From NCBI GenBank assembly GCA_900078405.1, contig FLTS01000001.1:1264626-1328625 (forward strand): a stretch of 64,000 nucleotides of DNA, written 5' to 3'. Position numbers and translations under genes: made by a program. The notes beneath the pieces are model-generated. The model saw only the letters and a program-made list of their open reading frames with translations, made no database searches and was not told where the DNA came from. The DNA comes from an uncultured Stenotrophomonas sp. GTDB taxonomy: Bacteria > Pseudomonadota > Gammaproteobacteria > Xanthomonadales > Xanthomonadaceae. Of the stretch, positions 17,894 to 28,129 are shown in pieces (the stretch's first letter is position 1; every line of letters starts with the position of its first letter).

Positions 17894-18967
17894 GTGACCA
17901 GCCCCCTCCGCAATGATCGCTTCCTGCGCGCCCTGCGCCGCGAGCCTGTGGACTGCACCCCCGTCTGGCTGATGCGCCAGGCCGGCCGCTACCTGCCGGA
18001 ATACCGCGCCACCCGTGCCAGCGCCGGCAGCTTCCTGCGCATGGCCAAAAACCCGGAAATCGCCTGCGAGGTGACGCTGCAACCGCTGCGCCGCTTCGAC
18101 CTGGACGCTGCCATCCTGTTCTCCGACATCCTCACCGTGCCCGACGCGATGGGCCTGGGCCTGTATTTCGCCGACGGCGAAGGCCCGAAGTTCCACCATC
18201 CGGTGCGCGACGCCGCGGCCATCGCCAGGCTGGCGGTGCCGGACATGGAAACCGAACTGCGCTACGTGATGGACGCGGTGCGGCTGATCCGCCGCGAGCT
18301 GGACGGCAAGGTGCCGCTGATCGGCTTCTCCGGCAGCCCGTGGACGCTGGCCTGCTACATGATCGAAGGCGGCGGCAGCAAGGACTACGCGCGGATCAAG
18401 GCGATGGCGCTGAACGAGCCACAGGCGCTGCACAGGCTGCTGGAAACGGTGACCGACGCGGTGATCGCCTACCTGTCGGCGCAGCGCGCGGCCGGCGCGC
18501 AGGCGCTGCAGGTGTTCGACACCTGGGGCGGCGTGCTGGGGCCGGCGATGTACCGCGAGTTCTCGCTGCGCTACCTGTCGCGCATCGCGCGTGAACTGGA
18601 GCGCGGCGAAGGCACCGGACGCACCCCGCTGATCCTGTTCGGCAAGGGCACCGGCCAGTACGTGGCCGAGTTGGCCGCCAGCGGCGCCGAGGGCGTCGGC
18701 GTGGACTGGACCATCACCTTGGAAGACGCAGCACGCGCGGCCGGCGGCAAGGTCGCGCTGCAGGGCAACCTCGACCCGGCCACGCTGTACGGCTCGCCCG
18801 AGGCCATCACCGGCGAAGTCGGCAAGGTGCTGGACAGCTACGCCACCGGCAACGGCGGCTCGCGCGAGGGCCACGTGTTCAACCTCGGCCACGGCATGTC
18901 GCCGGACATGAACCCCGAGCACGTCGCCGTGCTGGTCGACGCCGTGCACCACCTCAGCCGCCGCTGA
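17894..18967 (+). CDS. hemE: Uroporphyrinogen decarboxylase
   Basis: A 357-residue enzyme of normal size. The N-terminal signature is [16 protein letters not shown], whose Arg residues bind the substrate carboxylates. The catalytic Asp lies in [14 protein letters not shown], and [16 protein letters not shown] is the second signature. It removes four carboxyl groups from uroporphyrinogen III in haem synthesis. A ribosome-binding site AAGGAG precedes the GTGACC context; the ATG/GTG choice at 17894 (GTGACC) gives the conserved N-terminus [17 protein letters not shown] pair follows the stop. Confidence 0.95.
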   Translation: MTSPLRNDRFLRALRREPVDCTPVWLMRQAGRYLPEYRATRASAGSFLRMAKNPEIACEVTLQPLRRFDLDAAILFSDILTVPDAMGLGLYFADGEGPKFHHPVRDAAAIARLAVPDMETELRYVMDAVRLIRRELDGKVPLIGFSGSPWTLACYMIEGGGSKDYARIKAMALNEPQALHRLLETVTDAVIAYLSAQRAAGAQALQVFDTWGGVLGPAMYREFSLRYLSRIARELERGEGTGRTPLILFGKGTGQYVAELAASGAEGVGVDWTITLEDAARAAGGKVALQGNLDPATLYGSPEAITGEVGKVLDSYATGNGGSREGHVFNLGHGMSPDMNPEHVAVLVDAVHHLSRR

Positions 18968-18981
18968 AAACCCACTCCCAC

Positions 18982-19050
18982 GCAGGTGCCGGGCTTGCCC
19001 GGCACGAGCTTTACCGGGAGGGCTCCATGCGGGGCAAGCCCTGCATCTAC
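18982..19050. repeat. SMAG-type REP pair
   Basis: Two hairpins, GGTGCCGGGCTTGCCCGGCA and ATGCGGGGCAAGCCCTGCAT, are joined by a short linker (ACGAGCTTTACCGGGAGGG) and close with CTAC at 19047-19050. The element lies between hemE and trpF, which converge. Confidence 0.85.
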
Positions 19051-19118
19051 GGTGACCACGGACCAGGCAACATTCGCCCGTCGGTGTGGACGAACGGCAG
19101 GGCTACGCGCGGAGACGT

Positions 19119-19784
19119 CTAGACCGGTTCAGCCGGCGCCTGCAGATCCGCGCGCCGCACTTCCTCGACGAAGCGGCGCATCTTCTCGCCATCCTTCAGG
19201 CCCGGCTCCGACTCGATGCCGCTGGACACGTCCACGCCCCACGGGCGAGTGGCGACGATGGCGTCGAACACATTGTCCGGGCGGATGCCGCCGGCCAGCA
19301 GGAACGGCCGGTGCAGGCCGCCCGGCACCTGCGACCAGTCGAAGCTCATGCCGCTGCCGCCGCTGCCGCCCGGCGCATGGCTGTCCAGCAGGAAGCCGGC
19401 CGCCTGCGGGTGCGCCTGCTGCAACTCGCGCGCGGCGACGCCTTCCGTCCCACCCATCGCCACCGCCTTCAGGTAGGGCATGTTGAACGCACGACAGAAG
19501 GTGTCATCCTCCTCGCCGTGGAACTGCAGCAGGTCCGGCCGCACCGTGCGCAGCACCTCGCGCACTTCCTCGCGGCTGTTGTTGCGGAACAGTGCCACCA
19601 CGTCGACCAGCGGCGCGACCGCCAGGCGCATCGCGCGCGCCTCGGCCGGCGCCACCCGGCGCGAGCTGCCGCGGGCGAAGACGAAGCCCACCGCGTCCAC
19701 GCCCAGCTCGCCGGCCAGGCGGATGTCGCCGGCACGGGTCATGCCGCAGAACTTGATGCGGGTACGGAACAGGACGCGGCTCAC
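19119..19784 (-). CDS. trpF: Phosphoribosylanthranilate isomerase
   Basis: A 221-residue TIM-barrel enzyme. The start motif [16 protein letters not shown] contains the catalytic Cys. [23 protein letters not shown], and the C-terminal phosphate-binding [16 protein letters not shown], with its Asp region, complete the family set. It catalyses the third step of tryptophan synthesis. I start it at GTG 19784, which overlaps the truA stop (GTGA) and follows a good GGAGGTG ribosome-binding site. An upstream ATG at 19811 would lie inside truA. truA-trpF is a common order in proteobacteria. Confidence 0.92.
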   Translation of the reverse strand: MSRVLFRTRIKFCGMTRAGDIRLAGELGVDAVGFVFARGSSRRVAPAEARAMRLAVAPLVDVVALFRNNSREEVREVLRTVRPDLLQFHGEEDDTFCRAFNMPYLKAVAMGGTEGVAARELQQAHPQAAGFLLDSHAPGGSGGSGMSFDWSQVPGGLHRPFLLAGGIRPDNVFDAIVATRPWGVDVSSGIESEPGLKDGEKMRRFVEEVRRADLQAPAEPV

Positions 19785-20554
19785 AGGGTCACCTCCGCCG
19801 GCAGTTGCCATTCGTCGGGATACAGCGGGCCAACGAACACCAGCCCCTGCGGCGGCGCGGTCGGGCCGGCACGATTGCGGTCGCGCAGGGCCAGCACCTC
19901 GCCGATCCAGCCTTCGGGTTTCTCGCCGGCTCCCACCAGCAGCAGCGAGCCGACGATGTTGCGCACCATGTGGTGCAGGAAGGCGTTGGCCTGCACCTCC
20001 ACTTCAACCACCTCGCCGTGGCGGGTGACGGCAATGGACTGCAGCTCGCGCCGTGCATGCAGGGCCTGGCACTGCACGCTGCGGAACGAGCTGAAGTCGT
20101 TCTCGCCCAGCAGCGCCTGTGCGGCGCGGTGCATGGCATCGGCATCCAACGCGCGCCGCTCCCAGCTCAGCGTCTGCCGGTACAGCGCCGGGCGCACCTG
20201 GCGGTTGAGCAGGCGGTAGCGGTAGCGCCGTGCCCGCGCCGAGAAGCGCGCGTGGAAATCGTCGGCCACCGGCACGCACCAGCGCACGCACACCGAAGGC
20301 GGCAGCCGTGTGGTGGTGCCCAGCGTCCAGCCGCGCGGCTCGCGCACGACGTCGCTGTCGAAATGCACCACCTGGCACTCGCCGTGCACGCCGGCATCGG
20401 TGCGGCCGGCGCAGACCACGCTGACCGGTGCATCGGCGACGGAAGAAAGCGCGTCCTGCAGGGTCGCCTGCACGCTGGGGCAACCACTTTCGCCCAGCTG
20501 CTGCCAGCCCTTGTAGTCGCTGCCGTCGTATTCCACGCCCAGCGCGTAGCGCAT
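19781..20554 (-). CDS. truA: tRNA pseudouridine(38-40) synthase
   Basis: A 257-residue protein. The catalytic Asp lies in [20 protein letters not shown], the TruA signature. [15 protein letters not shown] and [17 protein letters not shown] are further conserved blocks. It isomerises uridines 38-40 in the anticodon arm of tRNAs. The ATG at 20554 gives [11 protein letters not shown], the normal family start. It overlaps trpF by four bases, and the VOC gene lies 40 bases upstream. Confidence 0.94.
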   Translation of the reverse strand: MRYALGVEYDGSDYKGWQQLGESGCPSVQATLQDALSSVADAPVSVVCAGRTDAGVHGECQVVHFDSDVVREPRGWTLGTTTRLPPSVCVRWCVPVADDFHARFSARARRYRYRLLNRQVRPALYRQTLSWERRALDADAMHRAAQALLGENDFSSFRSVQCQALHARRELQSIAVTRHGEVVEVEVQANAFLHHMVRNIVGSLLLVGAGEKPEGWIGEVLALRDRNRAGPTAPPQGLVFVGPLYPDEWQLPAEVTL

Positions 20555-20594
20555 GTTCGAACCTCTGATTGTTGCGTGCCGTGGCGGCGGGCGG

Positions 20595-20954
20595 TCAGTC
20601 GCTTTCGCGCTCGGACCACACCGCCAGTTCGTTGCCGCCCGGCTCGATGAACTGGAAGCGGCGGCCACCGGGAAACGCGAACACCGGCTTCACCACGGTG
20701 CCACCATGCGCTTCCACCGCAGCCTGCACCGGTGCCAGCTGCGCCGCATACAGCACGACCAGCGGCGCACCCGTCCCGGTGGTGGCCGCCTTGCCGCGGA
20801 AGAAGCCGCCCTGCAGCCCGCCATCATCGAAGGCGACGTAGTCCGGGCCATACTCCTCGAACCGCCAGCCGAACGCCTGTTCGAAAAAGCGCCGGCTCGC
20901 GGCCGGCTCACACGAGGCGAACTCCACGTAGTCGATACGGCCCTCGCGCTTCAT
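20595..20954 (-). CDS. VOC-family (glyoxalase/bleomycin-resistance-like) protein
   Basis: A 119-residue single VOC domain. A beta-alpha-beta-beta-beta unit starts at [24 protein letters not shown], with a second module ending [22 protein letters not shown], where the Glu is a likely metal ligand. Members include isomerases, lyases and antibiotic-binding proteins; the substrate cannot be told from the sequence. It lies 10 bases after fimV on the same strand. Confidence 0.82.
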   Translation of the reverse strand: MKREGRIDYVEFASCEPAASRRFFEQAFGWRFEEYGPDYVAFDDGGLQGGFFRGKAATTGTGAPLVVLYAAQLAPVQAAVEAHGGTVVKPVFAFPGGRRFQFIEPGGNELAVWSERESD

Positions 20955-20964
20955 CGCCCCCGCC

Positions 20965-22797
20965 TCAACCCAGCCGCGCCAGCAGTTCCAGCGCCTCGTC
21001 GCGGGCCTTCGGGTCGGCGCCGGTCACCACTTCGTTGAGCAGCGTGCGCGCGGTTTCCGCGTCACCCAGGTCCAGGTAGGCGATGGCCAGCTCCAGCCGC
21101 TCGCGGCCTGCCGGTGCCGGGTTGAGCGGGGCGACCCGCGCCATGCTGTCCACGACCGCCGCGGGGCGCGGCGGAACGGCAGCTTCCGTGGCCGTCTCCA
21201 CAGGATCGCCGGCCGGGCGCGAGACCTCGGACAACAACGCAACCTGTTCATCCGGCTCCGGCGTGGTTTCGGCGGCGGGGGCCGGCTGTGACCAGAACGG
21301 GACCGCTTCGGGTTCGGGTTCGGGTTCAGGTTCGGATTCGGGCGACGTGTCCTCGGCCACTTCGCGCTGTTCGTCGTCCGGCATCTCATCCGCGGCCGGC
21401 TCGGCCGCCGGCATCGCCAGCGCGAAACCCGGCGTCGGCCGCGTGCCACGCGGGGCCGACGACAGCGGCGACGGCTTGCGCCGGCGCGACAGCCACCAAG
21501 CCGCACCGGCCAGCAGTACAAGCACCAGACCCAGCCATGCCCACGGCATCGACGCCGGGGACTCCTGTTTGGCCGCATCGGCCAGGCGCTGCTGTGCGGC
21601 GGCCAGATCCGAGTCCTTCATCGCGATCAGCGATTGCTGCTGCTCCTGCAGCTTTTCCAGCGCGACGACGCGCTCGCGCAGTTCCTGCAGTTCGGCATCA
21701 CGCGTGGCGATGTCTTCCCGAGCCTGCCGCAGTTGTTCGTTTGCCGCCATGTCACCCTCGCCACCGGCATCGAGCCCGGTCATCGTTCCTGCGCTCTGCT
21801 GCCCCCCGGCCACGGCCGGGGCGATCTCCAGCCGCGCGCCATTGGCCGCCGGTGCCGCAGCGGCCTCGCCGCCACTGGCCGCAGCCGTACCCGCCACTTC
21901 CGGCTGCGGAATCGGCGCACGTGCCTGCCGCCACTGCGCGGTGTGCTCGCGCACGATGGCGCGTGCTTCGGCAGCGCTGACCTGTTCCAGTTCGTCCTGC
22001 CCCGGCACGCGCAGCACGGCGCCCTGCCGCAGCAGGTTGACGTTGCCGCGGATGAACGCGTCCGGGTTGGCGCGCAGCAGCGCGAGCATGGTCTGGTCCA
22101 GCGAATGGCCGTTCCCGCGCGCCAGTTCACCTGCGATCCGCGACAGCACCTGCCCCCGCTGCACCGGCGCCAGTTCCCCATCCACCTGCGTCGTCGCCGG
22201 GAGCGGCCCCGGTGCCGGCGGCGCCGTTGCCGGCACGGCCGGCGGCGCCTGCGGCGATGGGACAGGGACCGGCGCCGGGGTTTCTGCGGGTTCGGCCGGC
22301 AGTGGCTCGGGCTCGCGCACGATCAGGTTGTCCGGCGTCGCCGGTGCCTCGACCACCGGTTCGGCGACCGCGGCCGCCGTTTCCGGCGCGGACACCAGCG
22401 CCGAGTATTCGCGTACCAGCCGGCCCTGCCCCCAATCGACCTCGATCAGAAAGCCGACCGCCGGCACCTGCACCGGCGTGGTGCTGGTCACCCGCACCAC
22501 CGCCCGCCCCTGCGCGTCTTGGGCGAAGGCGAACTGCAGCTCGCTGACCAGCCCTGCCGGCGGCGCCAGCCCGACCCGCTCGAAGGTGGCCGGCGAAGCC
22601 AGCCCGACGCGGGCGTTGGCCAGCTCGTCCGGGTCGCTGGAAATCACCGGAATTTCGGCCAGCAGTGGCTGGCCCGGCCGGGAAAGCACGCGGATGTTGC
22701 CCAGCCCCAACGCCATCGCGGCGCTGCTGGACAGCATCAGCAGCAGCGCGAGCACCGTTTGTATCGGGCGCATCGCGCCCTTGCCCCGTGGTTTCAT
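20965..22797 (-). CDS. fimV: FimV-like pilus/polarity protein
   Basis: A 610-residue inner-membrane protein. It has a signal peptide (VLALLLMLSSSAAMALGLG), the FimV N-terminal domain (about 28-150), a Pro/Ala-rich linker, a LysM-like domain (about 225-290), a coiled coil (LRQAREDIATRDAELQEL), one transmembrane helix (WAWLGLVLVLLAGAAWWLS), a strongly acidic cytoplasmic stretch with an EPEPEPEPE repeat, and the C-terminal FimV domain (LAIAYLDLGDAETARTLLNE). FimV organises type IV pilus and polar signalling complexes. A later ATG at 22773 (MRPIQTVLA) is an alternative start and would leave room for a leader after the TATAGT -10 at 22805-22810. Confidence 0.88.
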   Translation of the reverse strand: MKPRGKGAMRPIQTVLALLLMLSSSAAMALGLGNIRVLSRPGQPLLAEIPVISSDPDELANARVGLASPATFERVGLAPPAGLVSELQFAFAQDAQGRAVVRVTSTTPVQVPAVGFLIEVDWGQGRLVREYSALVSAPETAAAVAEPVVEAPATPDNLIVREPEPLPAEPAETPAPVPVPSPQAPPAVPATAPPAPGPLPATTQVDGELAPVQRGQVLSRIAGELARGNGHSLDQTMLALLRANPDAFIRGNVNLLRQGAVLRVPGQDELEQVSAAEARAIVREHTAQWRQARAPIPQPEVAGTAAASGGEAAAAPAANGARLEIAPAVAGGQQSAGTMTGLDAGGEGDMAANEQLRQAREDIATRDAELQELRERVVALEKLQEQQQSLIAMKDSDLAAAQQRLADAAKQESPASMPWAWLGLVLVLLAGAAWWLSRRRKPSPLSSAPRGTRPTPGFALAMPAAEPAADEMPDDEQREVAEDTSPESEPEPEPEPEAVPFWSQPAPAAETTPEPDEQVALLSEVSRPAGDPVETATEAAVPPRPAAVVDSMARVAPLNPAPAGRERLELAIAYLDLGDAETARTLLNEVVTGADPKARDEALELLARLG

Positions 22798-22804
22798 GCG
22801 GCGA

Positions 22805-22810
22805 ACTATA
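22805..22810 (-). promoter_or_regulatory. Candidate -10 element of fimV
   Basis: On the minus strand this reads TATAGT, five of six bases of the housekeeping -10. No convincing -35 stands 16-18 bases upstream. If used, the transcript would begin at about 22798, one base before the longest fimV start, which favours the internal ATG at 22773. Confidence 0.35.
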
Positions 22811-22882
22811 ACGGCAGACCCGGCTTTCGAGTACCGTGCCTGCCCGGCCACGGCACCCGGATCACCATGCGGAGGCCCGCCA

Positions 22883-23908
22883 TCAGCCGCCGTTGGCGAC
22901 CAGCTCGGCCAGCTGCACCGCGTTCAACGCCGCACCCTTGCGGATGTTGTCAGCCACCACCCACAGGTTCAGGCCGCGCGGGTGCGAGAAATCCTCGCGG
23001 ATGCGGCCCACGTACACCGGGTCGGTGCCCGAGGCATGCGTCACCGGAGTCGGGTAACCGCCGGCCTTGCGCTCGTCCACCACCTTCACCCCCGGCGCGG
23101 CGGCCAGCAGTTCGCGCGCCTGCTCGACGCCGATCTTGGTCTTCGTCTCGATGTTCACCGCCTCGGAGTGGCCATAGAACACCGGCACGCGCACCGCGGT
23201 GGGATTCACCTGGATGCTGTCGTCGCCGAGGATCTTGCGGGTTTCCCACACCAGCTTCATCTCTTCCTTGGTGAAACCGTTGTCGAGGAATTCGTCGATG
23301 TGCGGGATCAGGTTGAAGGCGATCTGCACCGGGAACTTGCCCGGCTCGATTTCCTGGAAGCCCAGCAGCTGTGCGGTCTGCCTGCCCAGTTCCTCCATGC
23401 CGCTCTGGCCGGCACCGGACACCGACTGGTAGGTGGCCACGTTGACACGCTCGATGCCGTATTCGCGGTGGATCGGCGCCAGCACCGGCATCAGCTGCAT
23501 GGTCGAGCAGTTGGGGTTGGCGATGATGCCGCGCGGGCGGTTCTTCGCCGCTTCCGGATTGACCTCGGACACCACCAGCGGTACGTCGTCGTCGTAGCGG
23601 AACGCCGACGAGTTGTCGATCACCACCGCGCCGGCGGCGGCGAACTTCGGCGCATATTCCTTCGAGATGCCGCCACCGGCGGAGAACAGCGCGATCTCGA
23701 CGCCCGCCGGGTCGAACGTGGTCAGGTCCTCGACGGTGATCTTTTCGCCATTGAATTCAATGGTATTGCCGGCCGAACGGGCCGAGGCCAGCACCGACAG
23801 CTTGGCGACCGGGAAATCGCGTTCAGCCAGGATCGCCAGCATGGTCTGGCCGACCGCGCCGGTGGCGCCGACGACGGCTACGTGGAAACGACGGGCTTCA
23901 TTGCTCAT
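22883..23908 (-). CDS. asd: Aspartate-semialdehyde dehydrogenase
   Basis: A 341-residue enzyme. The N-terminal NADP-binding motif is VAVVGATGAVGQTMLAIL. The catalytic Cys lies in NPNCSTMQL. Substrate-binding residues appear in RVNVATYQSVSGAGQ, and the C-terminal region has NLWVVADNIRKGAALNAVQ. It makes aspartate semialdehyde for lysine, diaminopimelate, methionine and threonine synthesis. The ATG at 23908 (MSNEARRF) is the natural start. fimV follows on the same strand. Confidence 0.95.
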   Translation of the reverse strand: MSNEARRFHVAVVGATGAVGQTMLAILAERDFPVAKLSVLASARSAGNTIEFNGEKITVEDLTTFDPAGVEIALFSAGGGISKEYAPKFAAAGAVVIDNSSAFRYDDDVPLVVSEVNPEAAKNRPRGIIANPNCSTMQLMPVLAPIHREYGIERVNVATYQSVSGAGQSGMEELGRQTAQLLGFQEIEPGKFPVQIAFNLIPHIDEFLDNGFTKEEMKLVWETRKILGDDSIQVNPTAVRVPVFYGHSEAVNIETKTKIGVEQARELLAAAPGVKVVDERKAGGYPTPVTHASGTDPVYVGRIREDFSHPRGLNLWVVADNIRKGAALNAVQLAELVANGG

Positions 23909-23961
23909 GGGGGATTCTCGAAAGGGGGGAGAAAGGGAGGACACGCGTCGGGCCAGGTTCG

Positions 23962-23993
23962 GGGAACCTCCGGCAGGACAACCGGAGGCTCCC
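23962..23993. repeat. Inverted repeat between asd and the dehydrogenase remnant
   Basis: GGGAACCTCCGG and CCGGAGGCTCCC form a near-perfect 12-base stem. On the plus strand it is followed by TATCGTTTTT, terminator-like but with no plus-strand gene to serve. On the minus strand it lies between the remnant's stop and asd. Confidence 0.55.
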
Positions 23994-24436
23994 TATCGTT
24001 TTTCGATTTTGCCGCCGGCGATGGCGTTGACCATGTTGGCGGGACGGCCGGCATCCGTGCCGATGCCCAGCCCGGCCAGCAGGTTGTCCACCGCCACCTG
24101 CACCATCGCCCGGCGCATGGCCAGCGAGGCGCTGCCGATGTGCCGCGCCGTCGCCATCAGCAGCGCGAAGCCGAGGTCGGCGGTGGTTTCGGTGAGCACG
24201 TCCGGCGTGTTGGTGGCGACCTTCAGCGCCGGCGCATTGGCGATTTCCGCCGCGCCGATGCGTTCGTTGAGGGTGACCAGCGCACCGTCGAAGCCGGACA
24301 GGTGCGCAGCGATTGCGGCCGGTTCATGCGCGGCAACCTCCGCCGTGGCGACCACGTTGCAGTACCCGGCCAGCTGCGCGACAGTGTCGTCGAACAGCGG
24401 CTGCGATACCCAGACGCGGGGCCGGCACTCAGCCAT
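23993..24436 (-). pseudogene. D-2-hydroxyacid dehydrogenase remnant with internal deletions
   Basis: A 147-residue open frame starting [17 protein letters not shown]. Residues 1-75 match the N-terminal catalytic domain of glyoxylate/hydroxypyruvate reductases. The segment NTPDVLTETTADLGFALLMATAR matches the next conserved block, but the residues normally before it are missing. It then passes straight to HIGSASLAMRRAMVQVAVDNLLAGL, the family's C-terminal block. The whole NAD-binding domain, including its GxGxxG motif, and the catalytic Arg, Glu and His are lost. Normal members have about 320-330 residues. The frame is kept, but no activity is expected. Its start overlaps the end of aroC by eight bases. 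Confidence 0.75.
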
Positions 24437-25532
24437 CGAGGCTTCCGGGGATGCGCGGGGAGACATCGCCGACGTCGCCGCATTGCGCACGGTGGCGCAG
24501 TGCCTGGTCCATCAGCACCAGCGCCAGCATCGCCTCGGCGATCGGCGTGGCGCGGATGCCGACGCAGGGATCGTGGCGGCCGGTGGTGATGACATCGACC
24601 GGGTTGCCGGCCACATCGACGGTCGCGCCGGGCAGGCGCAGGCTGGACGTGGGCTTGAGCGCCATCGACGCGACGATCTGCTGGCCGGTGGCGATGCCGC
24701 CGAGGATGCCGCCGGCGTGGTTGGACTGGAAGCCTTCGGGCGTGATCAGGTCACGGTGTCGGGTGCCCTTCTGCGCCGCGCTGGCGAAGCCGTCGCCGAT
24801 CTCCACGCCCTTGACCGCGTTGATGCTCATCAATGCCGCGGCGATCTCGCCGTCGAGCTTGCCGTAGATCGGCTCGCCCCAGCCCGGCGGCACGCCGTCG
24901 GCAATCACATTCACGCACGCACCGACCGAGTCACCGGACTTGCGCAGCGCATCCATGTACGCCTCCAGCTCCGGCACCTGCGCCGCGTGCGGCCAGAAGA
25001 ACGGGTTGTCCTCGACCGCGCTCCAGTCGAACCCCGCCGGGACGATTTCGCCCAGCTGCGACAACCAGCCGCGCACGCTCACGCCATGGCGCTGCTTCAG
25101 CCACTTCTTGGCGATGACGCCGGCAGCCACGCGCATAGTGGTTTCGCGCGCCGAGGAACGGCCACCACCACGCGGATCGCGGATGCCGTACTTCTGCCAG
25201 TAGCTGTAGTCGGCATGGCCGGGGCGGAACTGCGTGGCGATGCTGCCATAGTCCTTGCTGCGCTGGTCGGTGTTGCGGATCAGCAGCGCGATCGGCGTGC
25301 CGGTGGTGCGGCCCTCGTACACGCCCGACAGGATTTCCACCTCGTCGGCCTCGCGCCGCGCCGAGGTATGCCGGCTCTTGCCGGTGGCACGGCGCTGCAG
25401 GTCGTGGGCGAATTCCTCCGGCGTGATCTCCAGTCCCGGCGGGCAACCGTCGACCACACAGCCGATGGCCGGCCCGTGCGATTCGCCGAAGGTGGTGACG
25501 GTCAGCAGCTTGCCGAAGGAATTGGAGCTCAT
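24429..25532 (-). CDS. aroC: Chorismate synthase
   Basis: A 367-residue enzyme. The family signatures are [18 protein letters not shown] at the N-terminus, [14 protein letters not shown] with [18 protein letters not shown] in the middle, and a C-terminal block with [13 protein letters not shown] and [23 protein letters not shown]. It uses FMN to convert EPSP to chorismate. The ATG at 25532 overlaps the prmB stop (ATGA); prmB-aroC is a common pair. The last 15-20 residues ([17 protein letters not shown]) are unusual and may have changed when the downstream dehydrogenase decayed. Confidence 0.94.
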   Translation of the reverse strand: MSSNSFGKLLTVTTFGESHGPAIGCVVDGCPPGLEITPEEFAHDLQRRATGKSRHTSARREADEVEILSGVYEGRTTGTPIALLIRNTDQRSKDYGSIATQFRPGHADYSYWQKYGIRDPRGGGRSSARETTMRVAAGVIAKKWLKQRHGVSVRGWLSQLGEIVPAGFDWSAVEDNPFFWPHAAQVPELEAYMDALRKSGDSVGACVNVIADGVPPGWGEPIYGKLDGEIAAALMSINAVKGVEIGDGFASAAQKGTRHRDLITPEGFQSNHAGGILGGIATGQQIVASMALKPTSSLRLPGATVDVAGNPVDVITTGRHDPCVGIRATPIAEAMLALVLMDQALRHRAQCGDVGDVSPRIPGSLDG

Positions 25533-26455
25533 CGCTGCGCCGCCAGCGCGGCGATGCGCGCGTGGTGGGCGCGCAGCTCGGCGGCCTCGACCGCGAATAT
25601 GCCCATCTGCCCGACCTTGAACTCGATCCACGCCAGGTCCAGCTCCGGCAGCAGGCGCGTCACGTGCTGCTCGCTGTCGCCGACCTCGCAGATCAGCAGG
25701 CCGTCCTCGGTGAGGTGGTCGGGCGCGTCGCGCAGGATCTTCAGCACCAGGTCCAGACCGTCGTCGCCGGCGCGCAGTGCCAGTTCCGGTTCATGCGCGT
25801 ATTCGCGCGGCAGCGCATCGGTCTCGTCGTTGGTGACGTAGGGCGGGTTGGTGACGATCAGCTCGTAGGTGCGGCCCTGCAGGCCGGCGAACAGGTCGCT
25901 CTTGACCAGCTCGACGTTGTGCGCAAGCAGGCGCTCCTTGTTCTCGGCGGCCAGCGACAGTGCCGCGTCGTTGATGTCGCTGCCATCCACCTGCCAGTTC
26001 GGGTGATGGTGGCCCATCGCGATGGCGATGCAGCCCGAGCCGGTGCACAGGTCCAGCGCGCGGGTGACCTCGCGCCCGGCCAGCCACGGCTCGAAGCCTT
26101 CCAGGATCAGCTCGGCGATCGGCGAACGCGGCACCAGCGCGCGCGCATCGCTCTTGAAGCTCAGCCCGGCGAACCACGCCTCGCCGATCAGGTAGGCGGC
26201 CGGCACGCGCTCGGCGATGCGGCGCTCGAACAGCGCCAGCACCTGCAGTTTTTCGTCACCCAGCACGCGCGCCTGGCCGTAGGCAGGGCCCAGGTCCGGC
26301 GGCAGGTGCAGCGCGTGCAGCACCAGGCTGGTGGCTTCGTCCAGCGCGTTGTCGTAGCTGTGTCCGAAGGTCAGGCCCGCGGCGTTGAAACGGCTGGCGC
26401 CGTAGCGGATCAGGTCGATGATCGTGTGGAGTTCGGCGGCCGCCTGGGCAGTCAT
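25529..26455 (-). CDS. prmB: Ribosomal protein L3 N5-glutamine methyltransferase
   Basis: A 308-residue SAM-dependent methyltransferase of the HemK/PrmB group. The SAM motif is [16 protein letters not shown], and the catalytic NPPY motif is [12 protein letters not shown]. The N-terminal helical domain (about 1-110) and [15 protein letters not shown] match PrmB rather than PrmC. It methylates the GGQ-like glutamine of ribosomal protein L3. The ATG at 26455 gives [13 protein letters not shown] perfect TATAAT on the minus strand lies about 30 bases upstream. Confidence 0.93.
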   Translation of the reverse strand: MTAQAAAELHTIIDLIRYGASRFNAAGLTFGHSYDNALDEATSLVLHALHLPPDLGPAYGQARVLGDEKLQVLALFERRIAERVPAAYLIGEAWFAGLSFKSDARALVPRSPIAELILEGFEPWLAGREVTRALDLCTGSGCIAIAMGHHHPNWQVDGSDINDAALSLAAENKERLLAHNVELVKSDLFAGLQGRTYELIVTNPPYVTNDETDALPREYAHEPELALRAGDDGLDLVLKILRDAPDHLTEDGLLICEVGDSEQHVTRLLPELDLAWIEFKVGQMGIFAVEAAELRAHHARIAALAAQR

Positions 26456-26485
26456 GGCAATGCGGAAAGGCTTGAATGGACTGCG

Positions 26486-26491
26486 ATTATA
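26486..26491 (-). promoter_or_regulatory. Candidate -10 (TATAAT) of prmB-aroC
   Basis: The minus strand reads TATAAT, identical to the housekeeping -10 consensus. It is placed so that transcription would start around 26480, about 25 bases before the prmB ATG. The -35 region is weak (CTCAAT at 16 bases spacing). It lies in the 156-base divergent gap between prmB and the SCO gene. Confidence 0.45.
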
Positions 26492-26611
26492 GGCACGCAC
26501 CCGGTATATTGAGCGCCGGTTGCAGCCGAAACTTCGGCAATCGCCGGGCATCCTGCCCGCACCACCACGCACCGGCGCATACCTACCGCCCCCGCCACGG
26601 AGAATCGGCCC

Positions 26612-27259
26612 ATGTTCAACCGCAATACCGGCATCGTCCTGGCCATCGCGCTGGCGGCGGCACTGGGCCTGCTACTGGCGCAGAAGGTGTTCGGCCCGGC
26701 CGGCGCAGGCAAGCGCGACACCGGCTCGATCATCTTCTACCCCACCCCGCGCGCGCTGCCGGATTTCAGCCTGAGCCAGTCCGACGGCACCCGCCTGATC
26801 CCCGGCGAGCTGCGCGGGCACTGGACCCTGGTGTTCCTCGGCTTCACTTCCTGCCCCGACGTGTGCCCGACCACGCTGGCCGAGCTGGCGCGGGCACAGA
26901 AACAGTGGGAAACCATCCCCGAAAGCCTGCGCCCGCGCGTGGTGTTTGTCTCCGTGGATCCCGAGCGGGACACCCCGGCACGGCTGGGCGAATACGCCCA
27001 CGCCTTCCACAAGGACACCCTCGCCGCCACCGCCGACGTGCCGTCGCTGGAGCGCTTCGCCACCCCGCTCGGCCTCGTGTTCCAGAAGGCGCCGGGCAAG
27101 AACTTCAAGGCCAACCCGAACGACTACAGCATGGACCACTCGGCCAGCATCGCGGTGCTCGACCCCGAGGGCCGGCTGGCCGGGCTGATGCGCCCCCCGT
27201 TCGACCCGCAGGCCATCGCCAGCGACCTGACCAAGCTCACCGGAAAATCCGCTCCATGA
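26612..27259 (+). CDS. SCO1/SenC-family copper chaperone
   Basis: A 215-residue protein with an N-terminal membrane anchor ([17 protein letters not shown]) and a thioredoxin-like periplasmic domain. The copper ligands of the family are all present: Cys81 and Cys85 in [12 protein letters not shown], and His176 in [14 protein letters not shown] proteins deliver copper to the CuA site of cytochrome oxidase or act as thiol reductants. The stop overlaps psd (ATGA). Confidence 0.92.
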   Translation: MFNRNTGIVLAIALAAALGLLLAQKVFGPAGAGKRDTGSIIFYPTPRALPDFSLSQSDGTRLIPGELRGHWTLVFLGFTSCPDVCPTTLAELARAQKQWETIPESLRPRVVFVSVDPERDTPARLGEYAHAFHKDTLAATADVPSLERFATPLGLVFQKAPGKNFKANPNDYSMDHSASIAVLDPEGRLAGLMRPPFDPQAIASDLTKLTGKSAP

Positions 27260-28104
27260 CCCTGCTGACAACGCTTACCTACGCGCTGCCGCACCGCCTG
27301 CTGTCCTCGCTTGCCCGCTCGCTGGCCTATTCGCAAAACCCGCGCGTCTCGCGCTGGCTGATCGACACGGTGACCCGCAAGTTCGGCGTCAACCTCGCCG
27401 AAGCCGCCGACCCCGACCCGCGCAGCTACGCCAGCTTCAACCGTTTCTTCACCCGTGCGTTGAAGCCCGGCGCGCGCGTGGCCGACGCCGATCCGCGCAC
27501 CCTGCTGATGCCCGCCGACGGCCGCATCAGCCAGCTCGGCCCGATCGAGGACGGCCGCATCTTCCAGGCCAAGGGCCAGTCGTTCACCGCCGCCGAACTG
27601 CTCGGCGACGCGGCGGCTGCCGAACCGTTCGCCAACGGCCTGTTCGCCACCGTCTACCTGTCCCCGCGCGACTACCACCGCGTGCACATGCCGTGGACCG
27701 GCACCCTGCGCGAAACCGTGCACGTGCCGGGGCGGCTGTTCAGCGTCGGCCCCGCCGCGGTGGCCGGGGTGCCGCGCCTGTTCGCCCGCAACGAACGGCT
27801 GGTATGCCACTTCGACACCGACTTTGGCCCGATGGTGCAGGTGATGGTCGGCGCGCTGCTGGTCAGCGGCGTGGAAACGGTGTGGAGCGGCGAGGAAATC
27901 CCGGCCTACGGCGACCGCCTCACCCGCAAGGACTGGCGCGGCAAGGGCATCACCCTGGAAAGGTTCGCCGAGATGGCGCGCTTCAACTACGGCAGCACCG
28001 TGATCGTGCTGCTGCCGCCGGGCGTCGCGGAGTTCGACCCGGCATTGCAGGCCGAAAGCCCGGTGCGGCTGGGGCAGGCATTGGCGCGGTTGACCGGCCA
28101 CTGA
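27256..28104 (+). CDS. psd: Phosphatidylserine decarboxylase proenzyme
   Basis: A 282-residue proenzyme of normal length. [14 protein letters not shown] and [11 protein letters not shown] are N-terminal family blocks; [14 protein letters not shown] holds the charge-relay His. The self-cleavage site is GST in [13 protein letters not shown], where the Ser becomes the pyruvoyl group of the alpha chain. It makes phosphatidylethanolamine at the inner membrane. The ATG at 27256 overlaps the SCO stop. Confidence 0.94.
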   Translation: MTLLTTLTYALPHRLLSSLARSLAYSQNPRVSRWLIDTVTRKFGVNLAEAADPDPRSYASFNRFFTRALKPGARVADADPRTLLMPADGRISQLGPIEDGRIFQAKGQSFTAAELLGDAAAAEPFANGLFATVYLSPRDYHRVHMPWTGTLRETVHVPGRLFSVGPAAVAGVPRLFARNERLVCHFDTDFGPMVQVMVGALLVSGVETVWSGEEIPAYGDRLTRKDWRGKGITLERFAEMARFNYGSTVIVLLPPGVAEFDPALQAESPVRLGQALARLTGH

Positions 28105-28129
28105 CTTCACGACACCTGGAGCAGAAGCC

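Noticed and set aside
21083..24589. A very long open frame (over 1100 codons) on the plus strand opposite fimV and asd
   Set aside because: It is antisense to two clear genes, has low-complexity Ser/Arg/Ala composition and no family motif. High-GC genomes produce such shadow frames routinely.
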